Shown here: in pieces, positions 36,246 through 45,291 of the stretch
How positions within the stretch are numbered: position 1 is the first letter of the stretch
Layout: every line of letters starts with the position of its first letter
Assembly (NCBI RefSeq): GCF_016864555.1
Contig: NZ_CP044011.1
Span: forward strand, 124,001 to 188,000
Reading direction: 5' to 3'
Length of the DNA: 64,000 nt
Origin: Sinorhizobium sp. BG8
Lineage (GTDB): Bacteria; Pseudomonadota; Alphaproteobacteria; Rhizobiales; Rhizobiaceae
The notes under the pieces: model-generated
Database searches by the model: none
What the model saw: only the letters and a program-made list of their open reading frames with translations
What the model was told of the DNA's origin: nothing
Program-made: the position numbers and the translations under genes

Positions 36246-37271
36246 CTAGTCGTGATTGGCGACCACCGGGACTGTCGCCTCGTCCGGAGCGCGGGTTTCG
36301 GTCTGCCGGGCGGCGGAGACGAGGCGACGCTGCGCGCGGATCGCGTTCCATTGCTGGTCGATCAGGACGCCAATGAGGATCACGCCACCCATAACGGCGA
36401 AATTCAGCGACGAGGGGATGCCAAGCAGATTGACGAGGTTCTGCAACTCCTGGAGCAGCACCGTTCCGAGCACGACGCCAACGATCGATCCCTCGCCGCC
36501 GCGCAGCGAAAAGCCGCCGAGCACGGCGGCGGCAATCGCGTAGAGTTCATAGAACTGCCCATGGCTCGCCGGCGAGATCGAGCGTGTGTACATGGCGAAA
36601 TAGATCGCCGAAAGCGCCGTCAGCAGTCCGCAGATAATATAGGCCGACATCACCATCCGGCCGGTGCGGATACCGGAATAGCGGGCCGCCTCCTCGTTCT
36701 TGCCGATTGCGTAAAGATATCGCCCAAAGACGGAGCGATGCAGCACCACCCACATGACCACGGAAATGATGACGAGCGCGATGAAGGTATTGGGAACGCC
36801 GTAGAACCGCCCGGCGGTCAGGAATTCAAGGTCCGGAAAATTTTGGCCGAATGCAAAACCCGCCGTTCCGTCGGCCGTGTAGAAGCGCGCCGCCCCGCGA
36901 TAGATCAGGAGGCCGCAGAGGGTGACGACGAAGGGTTGCAGGTTCAGCCGGGTGATCAGCCAGCCGTGAATGGCACCGATAACCGCGCCGAGCACCAGGA
37001 TGAGTGGCAGCGCCAGCATCCATGACATGTCCTGGACCGCGATGAAATCGATGAACAGCACGCCGAGAAGCGCGACGAGCGAACCCACGGAAAGTTCGAT
37101 GCCGCCGGTAATGATGACGAAGGCCTGGCCGATTGACAGGATGCCGAAGAGGCCGATCAGGTTGGCGGTATTCGCCAGGTTGATGGGCAGTAGGAAGCGC
37201 GGGTTTATGATGGCGACGACGATGCCGACGACGACGATCAAAATCAGCAGTCCGAGATCTTTCTTGATCAT
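36246..37271 (-). CDS. Ribose/sugar ABC transporter permease (RbsC family)
   Basis: 341 aa and strongly hydrophobic, with eight to ten membrane segments. RbsC-family features include GQAFVIITGGIELSVGSLVAL, GAIHGWLITRLNLQPFVVTLCGL and AAVLGGFSLRGGEGSIVGVVLGTVLL. It forms the membrane channel, probably as a homodimer, for the importer with the ATPase (37315-38856) and binding protein (38929-39894). Last gene of that operon. Sugar unknown. Confidence 0.92.
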   Translation of the reverse strand: MIKKDLGLLILIVVVGIVVAIINPRFLLPINLANTANLIGLFGILSIGQAFVIITGGIELSVGSLVALLGVLFIDFIAVQDMSWMLALPLILVLGAVIGAIHGWLITRLNLQPFVVTLCGLLIYRGAARFYTADGTAGFAFGQNFPDLEFLTAGRFYGVPNTFIALVIISVVMWVVLHRSVFGRYLYAIGKNEEAARYSGIRTGRMVMSAYIICGLLTALSAIYFAMYTRSISPASHGQFYELYAIAAAVLGGFSLRGGEGSIVGVVLGTVLLQELQNLVNLLGIPSSLNFAVMGGVILIGVLIDQQWNAIRAQRRLVSAARQTETRAPDEATVPVVANHD

Positions 37272-37314
37272 TCGAGATCCATTCCCCGATACCTGACTAT
37301 ATGGCCGCAGCCGC

Positions 37315-38856
37315 CTATTTTACGCGTTTGCCGACGGCAAGCAAAAGCACGCTTTCCTGACTGAACTCGTCTTCATCGAGAATACCGGCGATCTGGCCCT
37401 CATGCATCACGGCAATGCGGTCGGAAACGCCGATCACCTCTTCCATGTCGCTCGAGATCATCAGGATCGCGACACCCGCATCGGCAAGCGCCCGCATCAG
37501 CCCGTAGATCTCGTTCTTCGCGCCGATATCGATGCCGCGTGTCGGTTCGTCGAAGATCATCACCTTCGGCCTCATCGACAGCCATTTGGCAAGCACCACC
37601 TTCTGCTGGTTGCCGCCGGACAGAGTGCCGGTGCGGGTCGAAACGGATGGCGCCTTGATGCCGAGGCGAACACGCTGCTTCTCGGCCGCCGCCGTCTCCC
37701 GCTCGGCGGAAAGCATGAAGTGGCTGGCGAGCATGGGGAGATCGGCAAGGCTTATGTTCTGGGCGATCGGGAAATCGAGAAGAATGCCGTTGCGCTTGCG
37801 ATCCTCCGGCACGAGGAAAATGCCGCGAGCAACGGCGTCCCGCGCTGACCGGATCGCCACTTCCTGTCCGTCCTGCAGAACAGTTCCGCCGTAACTCCGG
37901 TCGATGCCGAAGAGTACCCTTGCGAGCTCCGTGCGGCCCGAGCCGACGAGACCCGCAAGCCCCATGATTTCTCCATACCTGATTTCAAGATCAACGGGGT
38001 GGCCGGGATAGGCCGCAGTGCGCACGCCGCTTGCCTTCAGCGCAACGGAACCGGGCAAGCGCTGCGGCTTTGCCGTCCGGGCCGCAAGCACCCGGCCGAT
38101 CATCAGCTTGACCATCTGGTCGTGGCCGATGTCCTTCCTGGCGAGCGTGCCCACAAGCGCGCCATCTCGAAGTACGACGACCCGGTCGGCCACACGCTCG
38201 ACCTCGTGGAGGCGATGCGAGATGAAAATGACGCTTATTCCATCCGCCTTCAGCGATTTGATGATGCTGAGCAGCCGCTCGGTTTCCGCCAGTGGGAGGC
38301 TGGAAGTGGGCTCGTCGAAGATGACGAGCCTCGCGTTGATGGACAGCGCCTTGGCGATTTCCACCATCTGCTGCTCGGCGAGCGAAAGCGACGCCACGGG
38401 TGTGTCGGCGGAAAAATGCGCGCCCACACGCTTCAGGAGCGGCTTCACCATGTCCCTTAGCCGATCGCGATCGACGAGCTTGAAAGGTCCCGCCTTGAGC
38501 GGTTCGCGCCCCAGGAAGATATTGGCGGCGACGTCGAGATTCTCAAAGAGATTGAGTTCCTGATGCACGAAGGCGATGCCGGACGCGATGCTCGATTCTA
38601 CAGTGAGGTAACGAAGCTCTGCTCCGTCCAGCAGGATCGTGCCCCGATCGGGTGCGATCACGCCGCCGAGAATTTTCATCAACGTCGATTTTCCAGCCCC
38701 GTTTTCGCCGACAAGGCCTATGACCTCGCCTCGCACGATCTCCATCGAGAGATCATCGAGGGCAACGACGCCTGGATAGGTCTTGCCAACGCCGGAAAGG
38801 GAAAGGAACGGCGTTGGGCGCGCGTCCGGTGACGGAATGTCGGGGCTATGATTCAT
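37315..38856 (-). CDS. Sugar ABC transporter ATPase (RbsA/MglA family)
   Basis: 513 aa with two fused ATPase domains as in RbsA. The first has Walker A GENGAGKSTLMKIL and signature LSLAEQQMVEIAKAL; the second has LSGGNQQKVVLAKWLSMRPKVMIFDEPTRGIDIGAKNEIY. The second Walker A is degenerate (GLVGSGRTEL), as usual. It follows the binding protein after a hairpin gap. No sugar kinase or isomerase genes lie in this operon, so the substrate is not evident. Confidence 0.92.
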   Translation of the reverse strand: MNHSPDIPSPDARPTPFLSLSGVGKTYPGVVALDDLSMEIVRGEVIGLVGENGAGKSTLMKILGGVIAPDRGTILLDGAELRYLTVESSIASGIAFVHQELNLFENLDVAANIFLGREPLKAGPFKLVDRDRLRDMVKPLLKRVGAHFSADTPVASLSLAEQQMVEIAKALSINARLVIFDEPTSSLPLAETERLLSIIKSLKADGISVIFISHRLHEVERVADRVVVLRDGALVGTLARKDIGHDQMVKLMIGRVLAARTAKPQRLPGSVALKASGVRTAAYPGHPVDLEIRYGEIMGLAGLVGSGRTELARVLFGIDRSYGGTVLQDGQEVAIRSARDAVARGIFLVPEDRKRNGILLDFPIAQNISLADLPMLASHFMLSAERETAAAEKQRVRLGIKAPSVSTRTGTLSGGNQQKVVLAKWLSMRPKVMIFDEPTRGIDIGAKNEIYGLMRALADAGVAILMISSDMEEVIGVSDRIAVMHEGQIAGILDEDEFSQESVLLLAVGKRVK

Positions 38857-38890
38857 CGCCTGCCCATCAAAATACTGTCGGCGTGCTCCT

Positions 38891-38922
38891 TTCGCGGCAG
38901 CGGCGAGTGCCGCCGCCGCGAA
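38891..38922 (-). repeat. Hairpin between the sugar-binding protein and ATPase genes
   Basis: TTCGCGGCAGCGGC and GCCGCCGCCGCGAA pair at 13 of 14 positions around a GAGT loop. It lies just after the binding-protein stop. Without a U-tract it is probably an mRNA-stabilising stem that favours binding-protein yield. Confidence 0.6.
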
Positions 38923-38928
38923 GGCAGG

Positions 38929-39894
38929 TTATTTACCAGCCATGGCCTTCAGGTTGGCAGCATACTTGTCCACGTCATCCTTGCCGATGATCACGGTGGG
39001 GATGATGATCAGGCCGTCGGCGGGAACGCCTGACTTGTCCCCCTTGAGGTAAGCGGCCATGAGTTTCATACCCTGGTAGGCCCATTCGAACGGCTGCTGT
39101 ACGACGGTCGCGGCGACAGTGCCTTCCTTGACGCCGCCGAGCGTGATCGGGTCGTCATCAAAGCCGACGACGGTGATCTGGCCAAGTTTGCCTGCGTCGC
39201 GCAGCGCCTCGTAGATGCGCGGGGTGTTGTAGGAGTAGAAGCCGACCATGCAGGTCAGGTCGGGGTTCGCCACCAGCGCGTCCTCGACGTTCTTCTTGGC
39301 GCGGGTCTGGTCGATATCGTCACCGCGGACATCGACAAGCTCGATCTTGGTGCCCTTGAGCCCCTCCTTCATGCCTTCGATGCGTTCGCGGGCATTATCG
39401 GCGCCCAGCAGACCGACGAAGCCCATGCACTTGCCGCCATCCGGCATCGCCTTCTTGGCGATCTCGGCGGCCTGCTTGCCGGCGTCGACGTTCGAGGAAC
39501 CGATATAGGCGACGCGGTTGGTCTTCGGTGCGTCGCTGTCGGTGGTGAAGAGAGCCGTCTGCGAACCGATCTTGTTGAGGCCGTCCGTCTGGGTCTTGGG
39601 ATCGACGGCGGAAACCATGATCCCCTTGACGCCGGCGCTGACGAGGTCCTCCATGAGACGCTGCTGAATGGCGACAGCCGCCTGCTCAGGATACTTCAGC
39701 TCCATGATGTAGTCAGGCATTTCGCCCTGCGCCTTCTTCACCCCCGCCTCGGCGGCTTTCCAGAAGTCGGACGCGCCGTTGACGACGAATGCGAGTGTCG
39801 GCTTGTCGTCGGCATGGGATGCAGCCAACGGTGCCGCACTCAGCACCAACCCGGCAATGAACAAGGCTGCATTCTTACGTTTCAGCTGTTTCAT
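38929..39894 (-). CDS. Sugar ABC transporter periplasmic binding protein (RbsB/peripla_BP_4)
   Basis: 321 aa from MKQLKRKNAALFIAGLVLSAAPLAASHA (signal peptide). The mature part has the RbsB-type pattern TLAFVVNGASDFWKAAEAGVKKA, GIMVSAVDPKTQTDGLNK and AYIGSSNVDAGKQAA. First gene of the sugar transport operon. The upstream 230 nt are AT-rich near 40030-40060 and include the palindrome TAGTACTA, a possible promoter or operator. Confidence 0.9.
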   Translation of the reverse strand: MKQLKRKNAALFIAGLVLSAAPLAASHADDKPTLAFVVNGASDFWKAAEAGVKKAQGEMPDYIMELKYPEQAAVAIQQRLMEDLVSAGVKGIMVSAVDPKTQTDGLNKIGSQTALFTTDSDAPKTNRVAYIGSSNVDAGKQAAEIAKKAMPDGGKCMGFVGLLGADNARERIEGMKEGLKGTKIELVDVRGDDIDQTRAKKNVEDALVANPDLTCMVGFYSYNTPRIYEALRDAGKLGQITVVGFDDDPITLGGVKEGTVAATVVQQPFEWAYQGMKLMAAYLKGDKSGVPADGLIIIPTVIIGKDDVDKYAANLKAMAGK

Positions 39895-40123
39895 GATACG
39901 CCTCCCGAGGGCCGCGGTTGCGAGGGCCCGTTCGCGACTTGCGGCCGGCCGGATGCGCGCCCCCTCCAAGGGCTCGTCGTCGAGCGACGTGTGGCATGGG
40001 TGCCGATCGCTCCTCGACGGTATACCAGAATCTTAATTAGTAAATAGTACTATGAATGTAGATCCGAACATGTTGAGGCCGGTCAATCCGCCCGCGGCGG
40101 CGCACAAGGCCTGCGCCCCGGCC

Positions 40124-40894
40124 TCAGGCGACGGACCATCCACCGTCCACCAGCAGGTTCGCGCCGGTGATCAGGCTCGCAGCAGGTGAAGCAAGGAAGA
40201 CGACCGCACCCACCACATCATCGGTTTCCCCGATCCGGCCGAGCGGAATGTGATCGAGCGTGGCCTTGCGGTTGTCGGCATCGGATAGAAAAGGGGCTGT
40301 ACCATCCGTGTGGATGAACGTCGGCGATACGGTATTCACGGTGACGTTGTAGCGTGCCCATTCGGCTGCAAGGCAGCGCGTGAGATGATTGATAGCCGCC
40401 GTGCTCATGCAATAGATTGCCTCGCCGCGCAGCGCCACCGTACCGGCCTGCGAGCTGATGCTGATGATCCGGCCCCCATTGCACCCGATCATGTGACGGC
40501 CAACCGCCTGCGTCATCAGGAAGGTGCCCTTGATGTTGACATCGAGTATCGCGTCGAGGTCCTTCTCCTCCACGAGTTCCGCGAGATTGCCCGGAGCCAC
40601 CCCGACATTGTTGACGAGGACGTCGATCCGACCGAACGTGGCAAGCGCCGCGTCGACGGCTTGCGCGATATGGACCTTGTTGGGAATGTCCAGTTCGACG
40701 GGAAGAACTCTTCGTCCCGCGCCCTCGAGTTCGGCGACGAGGCCCGCCGACGCTGCGACATCGCGGACGCCCAGGACAATATCGGAGCCCGCTGCGGCAC
40801 AGGCAAGTGCGCAAGCCCGACCGATGCCACGGCTCGCGCCGGTCACCAAAGTCACCTTGCCCTCAAGGCTGAAGTTCGGCGCAGTGTTCTGCAT
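40124..40894 (-). CDS. SDR family protein with catalytic Lys replaced by Thr
   Basis: 256 aa from MQNTAPNFSLEGKVTLVTGASRGIGRA, with GGGAGGT before the ATG. TGASRGIG, NNVGV and SISSQAG are normal. The active site reads YCMSTAAINHLTR: the expected YxxxK lysine is Thr (codon ACG), one base from AAG. It may therefore lack dehydrogenase activity or use a different mechanism, or the base may be an error. Located just upstream of the sugar ABC operon on the same strand, so a sugar alcohol or acid substrate would have been expected. Confidence 0.82.
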   Translation of the reverse strand: MQNTAPNFSLEGKVTLVTGASRGIGRACALACAAAGSDIVLGVRDVAASAGLVAELEGAGRRVLPVELDIPNKVHIAQAVDAALATFGRIDVLVNNVGVAPGNLAELVEEKDLDAILDVNIKGTFLMTQAVGRHMIGCNGGRIISISSQAGTVALRGEAIYCMSTAAINHLTRCLAAEWARYNVTVNTVSPTFIHTDGTAPFLSDADNRKATLDHIPLGRIGETDDVVGAVVFLASPAASLITGANLLVDGGWSVA

Positions 40895-41087
40895 CGTGAT
40901 ACCTCCCTCGACGAAGCTCATTTATGGCAGTGTCGGCGTACGGATGCCAGTTCTTCCGAGCATGCTTGGGGCGTCCCCTTGACCAGTGGCCGATCCCACC
41001 GGCGTCGGTGGATTGTACAAAGTTTGGGTTGACCGCATTCGAGGGCAAGGTGACACTCCAACCCTCAGCAAGGGAGGAGAAGAAACG

Positions 41088-41387
41088 ATGGACGAGCCAG
41101 ACCGGTGGCGCCACATGGCCAGCGCGCCGAAAGACGGCAGTCGGATCCTCGTCACCATCCGCCCATCCGAACAGGGGCCGGCGGAAGTTGACCTCGCATA
41201 TTGGTCGAATGGCGATCGGTTCGGCGCAGAAGGCTGGCGTGCCTCCGATTCCTCCCCAGGCCGTATCATTGCATATGCCGAGCCGGAGCTGAGGTGCTGG
41301 ATGCCGATGCCATCGGTTGGCCGCGCCTTCACGCCCGCTCCCTGGGAAGGCGAAGACGCCGAGGAACTCGACGGGTCGGGAATCTAG
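41088..41387 (+). CDS. Small conserved protein (DUF551-like, WMPMP motif)
   Basis: 99 aa from MDEPDRWRHMASAPKDGSRILV, with AGGGAGGAGA upstream. The pattern SAPKDGSRILV ... AYW ... CWMPMP is shared by small phage- and plasmid-associated proteins of unknown function. No catalytic motif or signal peptide. Divergent from the SDR at 40124-40894. Confidence 0.65.
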   Translation: MDEPDRWRHMASAPKDGSRILVTIRPSEQGPAEVDLAYWSNGDRFGAEGWRASDSSPGRIIAYAEPELRCWMPMPSVGRAFTPAPWEGEDAEELDGSGI

Positions 41388-41607
41388 CGCGCCTTCCCCT
41401 TGCCAGAACACCAGCCTATGGATCAGCACTCGAGCAGTGTGTCGTGATCACGAGGGCAGCCGCGACGCGCTCTAGGAGCGGTCTCGGGGCCTGATCGGAA
41501 TTGACCACGGCGAGCCGTAAGGTTCGCCGCTTGGGCATTTCCGGGACGATTGGACTTCCCCGCAATGCCGGCAGGCAACAGCGGCCGGCAGGAGCAATCT
41601 TGCCCGG

Positions 41608-42540
41608 TCAGCGCGCACCACGCACAAAGCTCTCGCCAAGTGCCTGTGGCAGGCTCGCCTTCCGCCCGGCGACGAGCAACACCAACATCACCATCGCAAA
41701 TGGCAGCATCTGAATGACGTCGGTTGGCACGTTGACGCCCGCGACCTGAAATGCCGTGGCCAGCGAAAGGCTCGCGCCGAACAGGAGGGCTCCTCCGAGG
41801 ACCCAGAGCGGACGACCGCGCGCCAGCATGGCAAGGACGATGGCGATGAAACCGTTGCCGTGGCTCATGAACGGGATGAAGACCCCCGCGACCGCGACCG
41901 ACATGAATGCGCCGCCGAGCCCCGCCAGCGCGCCTGCCGTCAGGACGGCGATGCTGCGCGTGCGCACAACGTCCACGCCCATCGCGTCAAGTGCGGCCGG
42001 CTTGTCCCCTGCGGCCTGCAGGACGGAGCCGAGATGGGTCATGCGGTATATCCAGGCGAACAGCGCGACACAGGCTATCGCCAGATAGACGATCGGGTTG
42101 TGGTTGAAGAGAATGGGCCCGACGACGGGGATCTCCGAAAGCGGCCATATCGGCCATTTCGAGACGCCGTCCAGGCGCGGATAGCTGCGGGAAAATTGCA
42201 CGAAGTGCAGGAGCGCGGTGAGACCCTGCACCGCAAGGGTCAAGGCGATGCCGATCACGATCTGGTTGAGACCCAGGCGCACGCAGAACAGCACCATGAA
42301 GGCTGCAATGAAGGCGCCGCCCGCGGCGCCGCCGATGAACCCCAGCCCCGCGGAGCCGCTGGCCCAGGCCGCAAGAAAGCCGGCATAGGCTCCAGCGAGA
42401 ATCATGCCCTCAAGGCCGATGTTGAGCACGCCTGCCTTTTCGGAGAGCTGCTCCCCGAGGCCCGCCAGCAGAAGCGGAGTTCCCGCCGCAATTGCTCCGA
42501 GAAACAGAGTGATGACGAAACTTTCGGTGAATAGCGACAT
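41608..42540 (-). CDS. ABC permease of a BMP/PnrA-type importer (second permease)
   Basis: 310 aa and hydrophobic, with NupQ/YufQ-type features: AAGTPLLLAGLGEQLSEKAGVLNIGLEGMILAGAYAGFLAAW and GSVLQAAGDKPAALDAMGVDVVRTR. Pairs with the permease at 42556-43647 as a heterodimer. Characterised family members import nucleosides. The catabolic setting here suggests a pyridine or vitamin-like substrate, which is inference. Last gene of the operon 46335-41608. Confidence 0.9.
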   Translation of the reverse strand: MSLFTESFVITLFLGAIAAGTPLLLAGLGEQLSEKAGVLNIGLEGMILAGAYAGFLAAWASGSAGLGFIGGAAGGAFIAAFMVLFCVRLGLNQIVIGIALTLAVQGLTALLHFVQFSRSYPRLDGVSKWPIWPLSEIPVVGPILFNHNPIVYLAIACVALFAWIYRMTHLGSVLQAAGDKPAALDAMGVDVVRTRSIAVLTAGALAGLGGAFMSVAVAGVFIPFMSHGNGFIAIVLAMLARGRPLWVLGGALLFGASLSLATAFQVAGVNVPTDVIQMLPFAMVMLVLLVAGRKASLPQALGESFVRGAR

Positions 42541-42555
42541 GTACTGACCTTTTAC

Positions 42556-43647
42556 TCAGAGCTTTGCCCGGTACTGCCGGTGCTTGTCCATGTATTCCGC
42601 GAGCGCCAGGGTGATCAGCAGCAGCGCGACGATGACGAGCGAGAAAAAGCTCGGCACCCCGAGCCGCCGGGCGGCGCTCTCGCTACCGATGGTGAGCGCG
42701 GAAAACAGGAACACATAGGCGATGGAGCCGAAGCCGTTCAGACGGGCCAGGAAAACCAGCGGCACGACAGTCAGGCTGTAGGCCGGGTTCCAATCGGCGC
42801 GTACATTGCCCTGGGTGCCCAGAATGTCCACGGCGCCCGACAGCCCCGCCAGACCCGCCGAAATGGCGAACACCGCTATGGTCAGCTTCGGCACCGACAG
42901 GCCTGCATGAACCGCGGCGCGCGGGTTGGCCCCCACGACACGCAGCTTCATGCCGAAGGAGGTGCGCGTCATCATCAGATGCACCGCGACGATGACGACG
43001 AGGCCGATGATCAGGCCGGACGAAACCGTCGTGTCGAAGAGTTTCGGCAGGCGCGCGTCCACCGGCAGCGTACGGGTCTGCGGCGTCGTCGTGGCCGGGT
43101 CGAGGAAGGCGAGCTTGACCAGCACATTGGCGAGCGACACGCCGAGAAAGCTCATCATGAGCGTCGTGATGATCTCGTTGATGCCGTGCCAGGCTTTCAG
43201 GAGGGCCGGCACCACGCCCCACAGCGCCCCGATCACAACACCGACGATCAGTCCGATCAGCAGGTTGAGCCAGATCGGCACGCCGGAATCGAACATCAGA
43301 GGGGTCGTCGCGGCCACGATGACGGCTGCCAGCAGGAACTGCCCATCGCCGCCGAGATTCCAGATACCCGCCCGGAACGCGACAATGAGGCTGGCCGCAA
43401 TCAGGAGAAACGGTCCCATTCTTGTCAGCGTCGCCGCCAGGCCGGAAGGCGACAGAATGGCGCGCTCGACCACATAGACGTAGTAGCTCAACGGGTTGAC
43501 GCCCATCGCCAGAAGAATGAGTCCGCCGAGCGCGAGGGCGGCGACGAGCGGCGCGAGGCTGACGCCCAGCATCCTGCCCCATGCCGGAAGAACACTTCGC
43601 CCGGAGGAATTTTCCATGCTGACGGCGTTGGCTTGTGGATCGCTCAT
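42556..43647 (-). CDS. ABC permease of a BMP/PnrA-type importer (first permease)
   Basis: 363 aa with about eight to ten membrane segments. It contains the NupP/YufP landmarks RAGIWNLGGDGQFLLAA and KAWHGINEIITTLMMSFLGVSL. It overlaps the upstream ATPase stop by 4 nt and precedes the second permease by 15 nt. Confidence 0.9.
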   Translation of the reverse strand: MSDPQANAVSMENSSGRSVLPAWGRMLGVSLAPLVAALALGGLILLAMGVNPLSYYVYVVERAILSPSGLAATLTRMGPFLLIAASLIVAFRAGIWNLGGDGQFLLAAVIVAATTPLMFDSGVPIWLNLLIGLIVGVVIGALWGVVPALLKAWHGINEIITTLMMSFLGVSLANVLVKLAFLDPATTTPQTRTLPVDARLPKLFDTTVSSGLIIGLVVIVAVHLMMTRTSFGMKLRVVGANPRAAVHAGLSVPKLTIAVFAISAGLAGLSGAVDILGTQGNVRADWNPAYSLTVVPLVFLARLNGFGSIAYVFLFSALTIGSESAARRLGVPSFFSLVIVALLLITLALAEYMDKHRQYRAKL

Positions 43648-45214
43648 TCTTCTTCTCCGGTACTCATCAGACGGCCGATCGCATCGCGCGCTCCTGCTCC
43701 ATTCTGAACCGCGCCCAGCAATTTGCCCCTGTCGATGACGGTGATCCGGTCTGCAAGTTCCAGGAGCTCGTCGAGATCGGTGGAAATCAGCAGGACCGCC
43801 TTGCCGGCATCGGCGGCGTCGCGGATGCGCTGGCGTGTGGCACGAATATTCTTCACGTCGAGACCATAAGTCGGCTTGGCGAAGATCACCGCCTCAGCCG
43901 CGCCTGTCAGTTCGCGGGCCAGCAGGACTTTCTGGATATTGCCGCCCGAAAGCGTTCCCACCGGTGTTTGAATATCGGGCGTGCGAATATCGAAACTGCG
44001 AACATGTTCGGCAGCCTGCGCATTGATCGCCTTCGGCTTTTCCAGGCCCCGGCGCCAGAAGGGCGCGGCGCCGATATCCTTCAGCAGAAAATTGGTGGCG
44101 ACCGCGAAGGCGCCCACCGTTCCTTCGCCGAGGCGATCGTCGGTCACATAGCGCAGCCCCGCGATGCGGCGCGCACCGACAGGCAAAGTCCCGATCTCCG
44201 TGTCGTGCAGCCTTACGCTGCCCGACGAGGGTGTCTGGCCCGAGAGAGCCTCGGCGAGTTCCTTCTGACCGTTGCCATCGATCCCGCGATGCCCAGGATT
44301 TCTCCCGAGCGCAGGGTGAAGGAGATCGCGTTCAACGGGATACGCCCTGCCCCGGAGCTGAGATTCGCGACTTCCAGGACGACCGGTCCGAGATCCCGCG
44401 GCGCGCGCGGCTGATCGTTGCCGTTGCCGACCGCCGATTGACCGAACATCAGCCCGATGATGTTGGCCGTGTTCTGTTCGTCCGATTGTGCCCGAAGCTC
44501 CTGCGGGCTGATGGCCCCTGCATTCCGACCGAGTCGCAGGACCGAAATCCGGTCACCATAGGCCAGCGCCTCGTTCAGCTTGTGCGTGATGAAAATGACC
44601 GCGAGCCCGCCGGCCGCGAGCCGGCGCATCAATTCGCCGAGAGCGACCGCCTCGTGCGGGGTCAGCATGGCGGTGGCTTCATCGAGGATCAGACAGCGGC
44701 TGCCGCGCATCAGCGCCCGCAGTATTTCGACCTGCTGGCGCTCGCCGAGCGAAAGGCTCGAGACGAGGGCGAAGGGATCGACCCTCAGGCCCACGCGTTC
44801 CGCGGTTTCATGAATGCGCTTGGCGACGCCGCTTCGATCCGGCTTGCGCCACCAGACGCCATCGAGTGTGAAATTGTCCACGACCGTCAGGCTCGGCACC
44901 AGCATGGAATGCTGAAAGACCGTGCCTATTCCCAAGGACAGGGCCTGACGGGGGGAGGTTATGGTGACGGCCGCCTCATCGACCTCGATCGCCCCTTCAT
45001 CCGGCTGCTGCAGGCCCGAGAGCATACCGACAAGGGTGGATTTTCCGGCGCCATTTTCGCCGAGCAGAACATGCACTTCGCCGGGCCAGATATCGATGTT
45101 GACGTTATTGTTGGCGATGACGCCGGGAAAACGTTTGGTTACGCCGCGCAGACCGATGAACGGCCTCGCGGACGCATGTGACGGAGAGGCTGCCGCCTCG
45201 ATTGTCGCCTGCAT
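43644..45214 (-). CDS. BMP/PnrA-type ABC ATPase (tandem domains), frame broken near 44283
   Basis: Start MQATIEAAAS has AAGGA 7 nt upstream; another ATG lies at 45229. The first domain has LLGENGAGKSTLVGMLSG and LSLGERQQVEILRALMRGSRCLILDEATAMLTPHE. The frame is lost at the minus-strand GCGGGATCGATG. One extra G gives GIAGIDGNGQKELAEALSG and joins the second domain (VGTLSGGNIQKVLLARELTG; AVIFAKPTYGLDV). Corrected length 523 aa, normal for the tandem-domain family. Probably intact in the organism. Confidence 0.85.
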
Positions 45215-45239
45215 CTCATTATCCTTCATGGAACGTCCA

Positions 45240-45270
45240 TCTCGCCGCATGCCCGGAGCATGCGGCGAGA
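45240..45270 (-). repeat. Perfect hairpin between the BMP binding-protein and ATPase genes
   Basis: A 13-bp perfect inverted repeat (TCTCGCCGCATGC / GCATGCGGCGAGA) around a 5-nt loop, directly in the gap after the binding-protein stop. Probable mRNA-stability element as in the other transporter operons here. Confidence 0.65.
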
Positions 45271-45291
45271 CAGCTATCGGAGCAGGATGGC

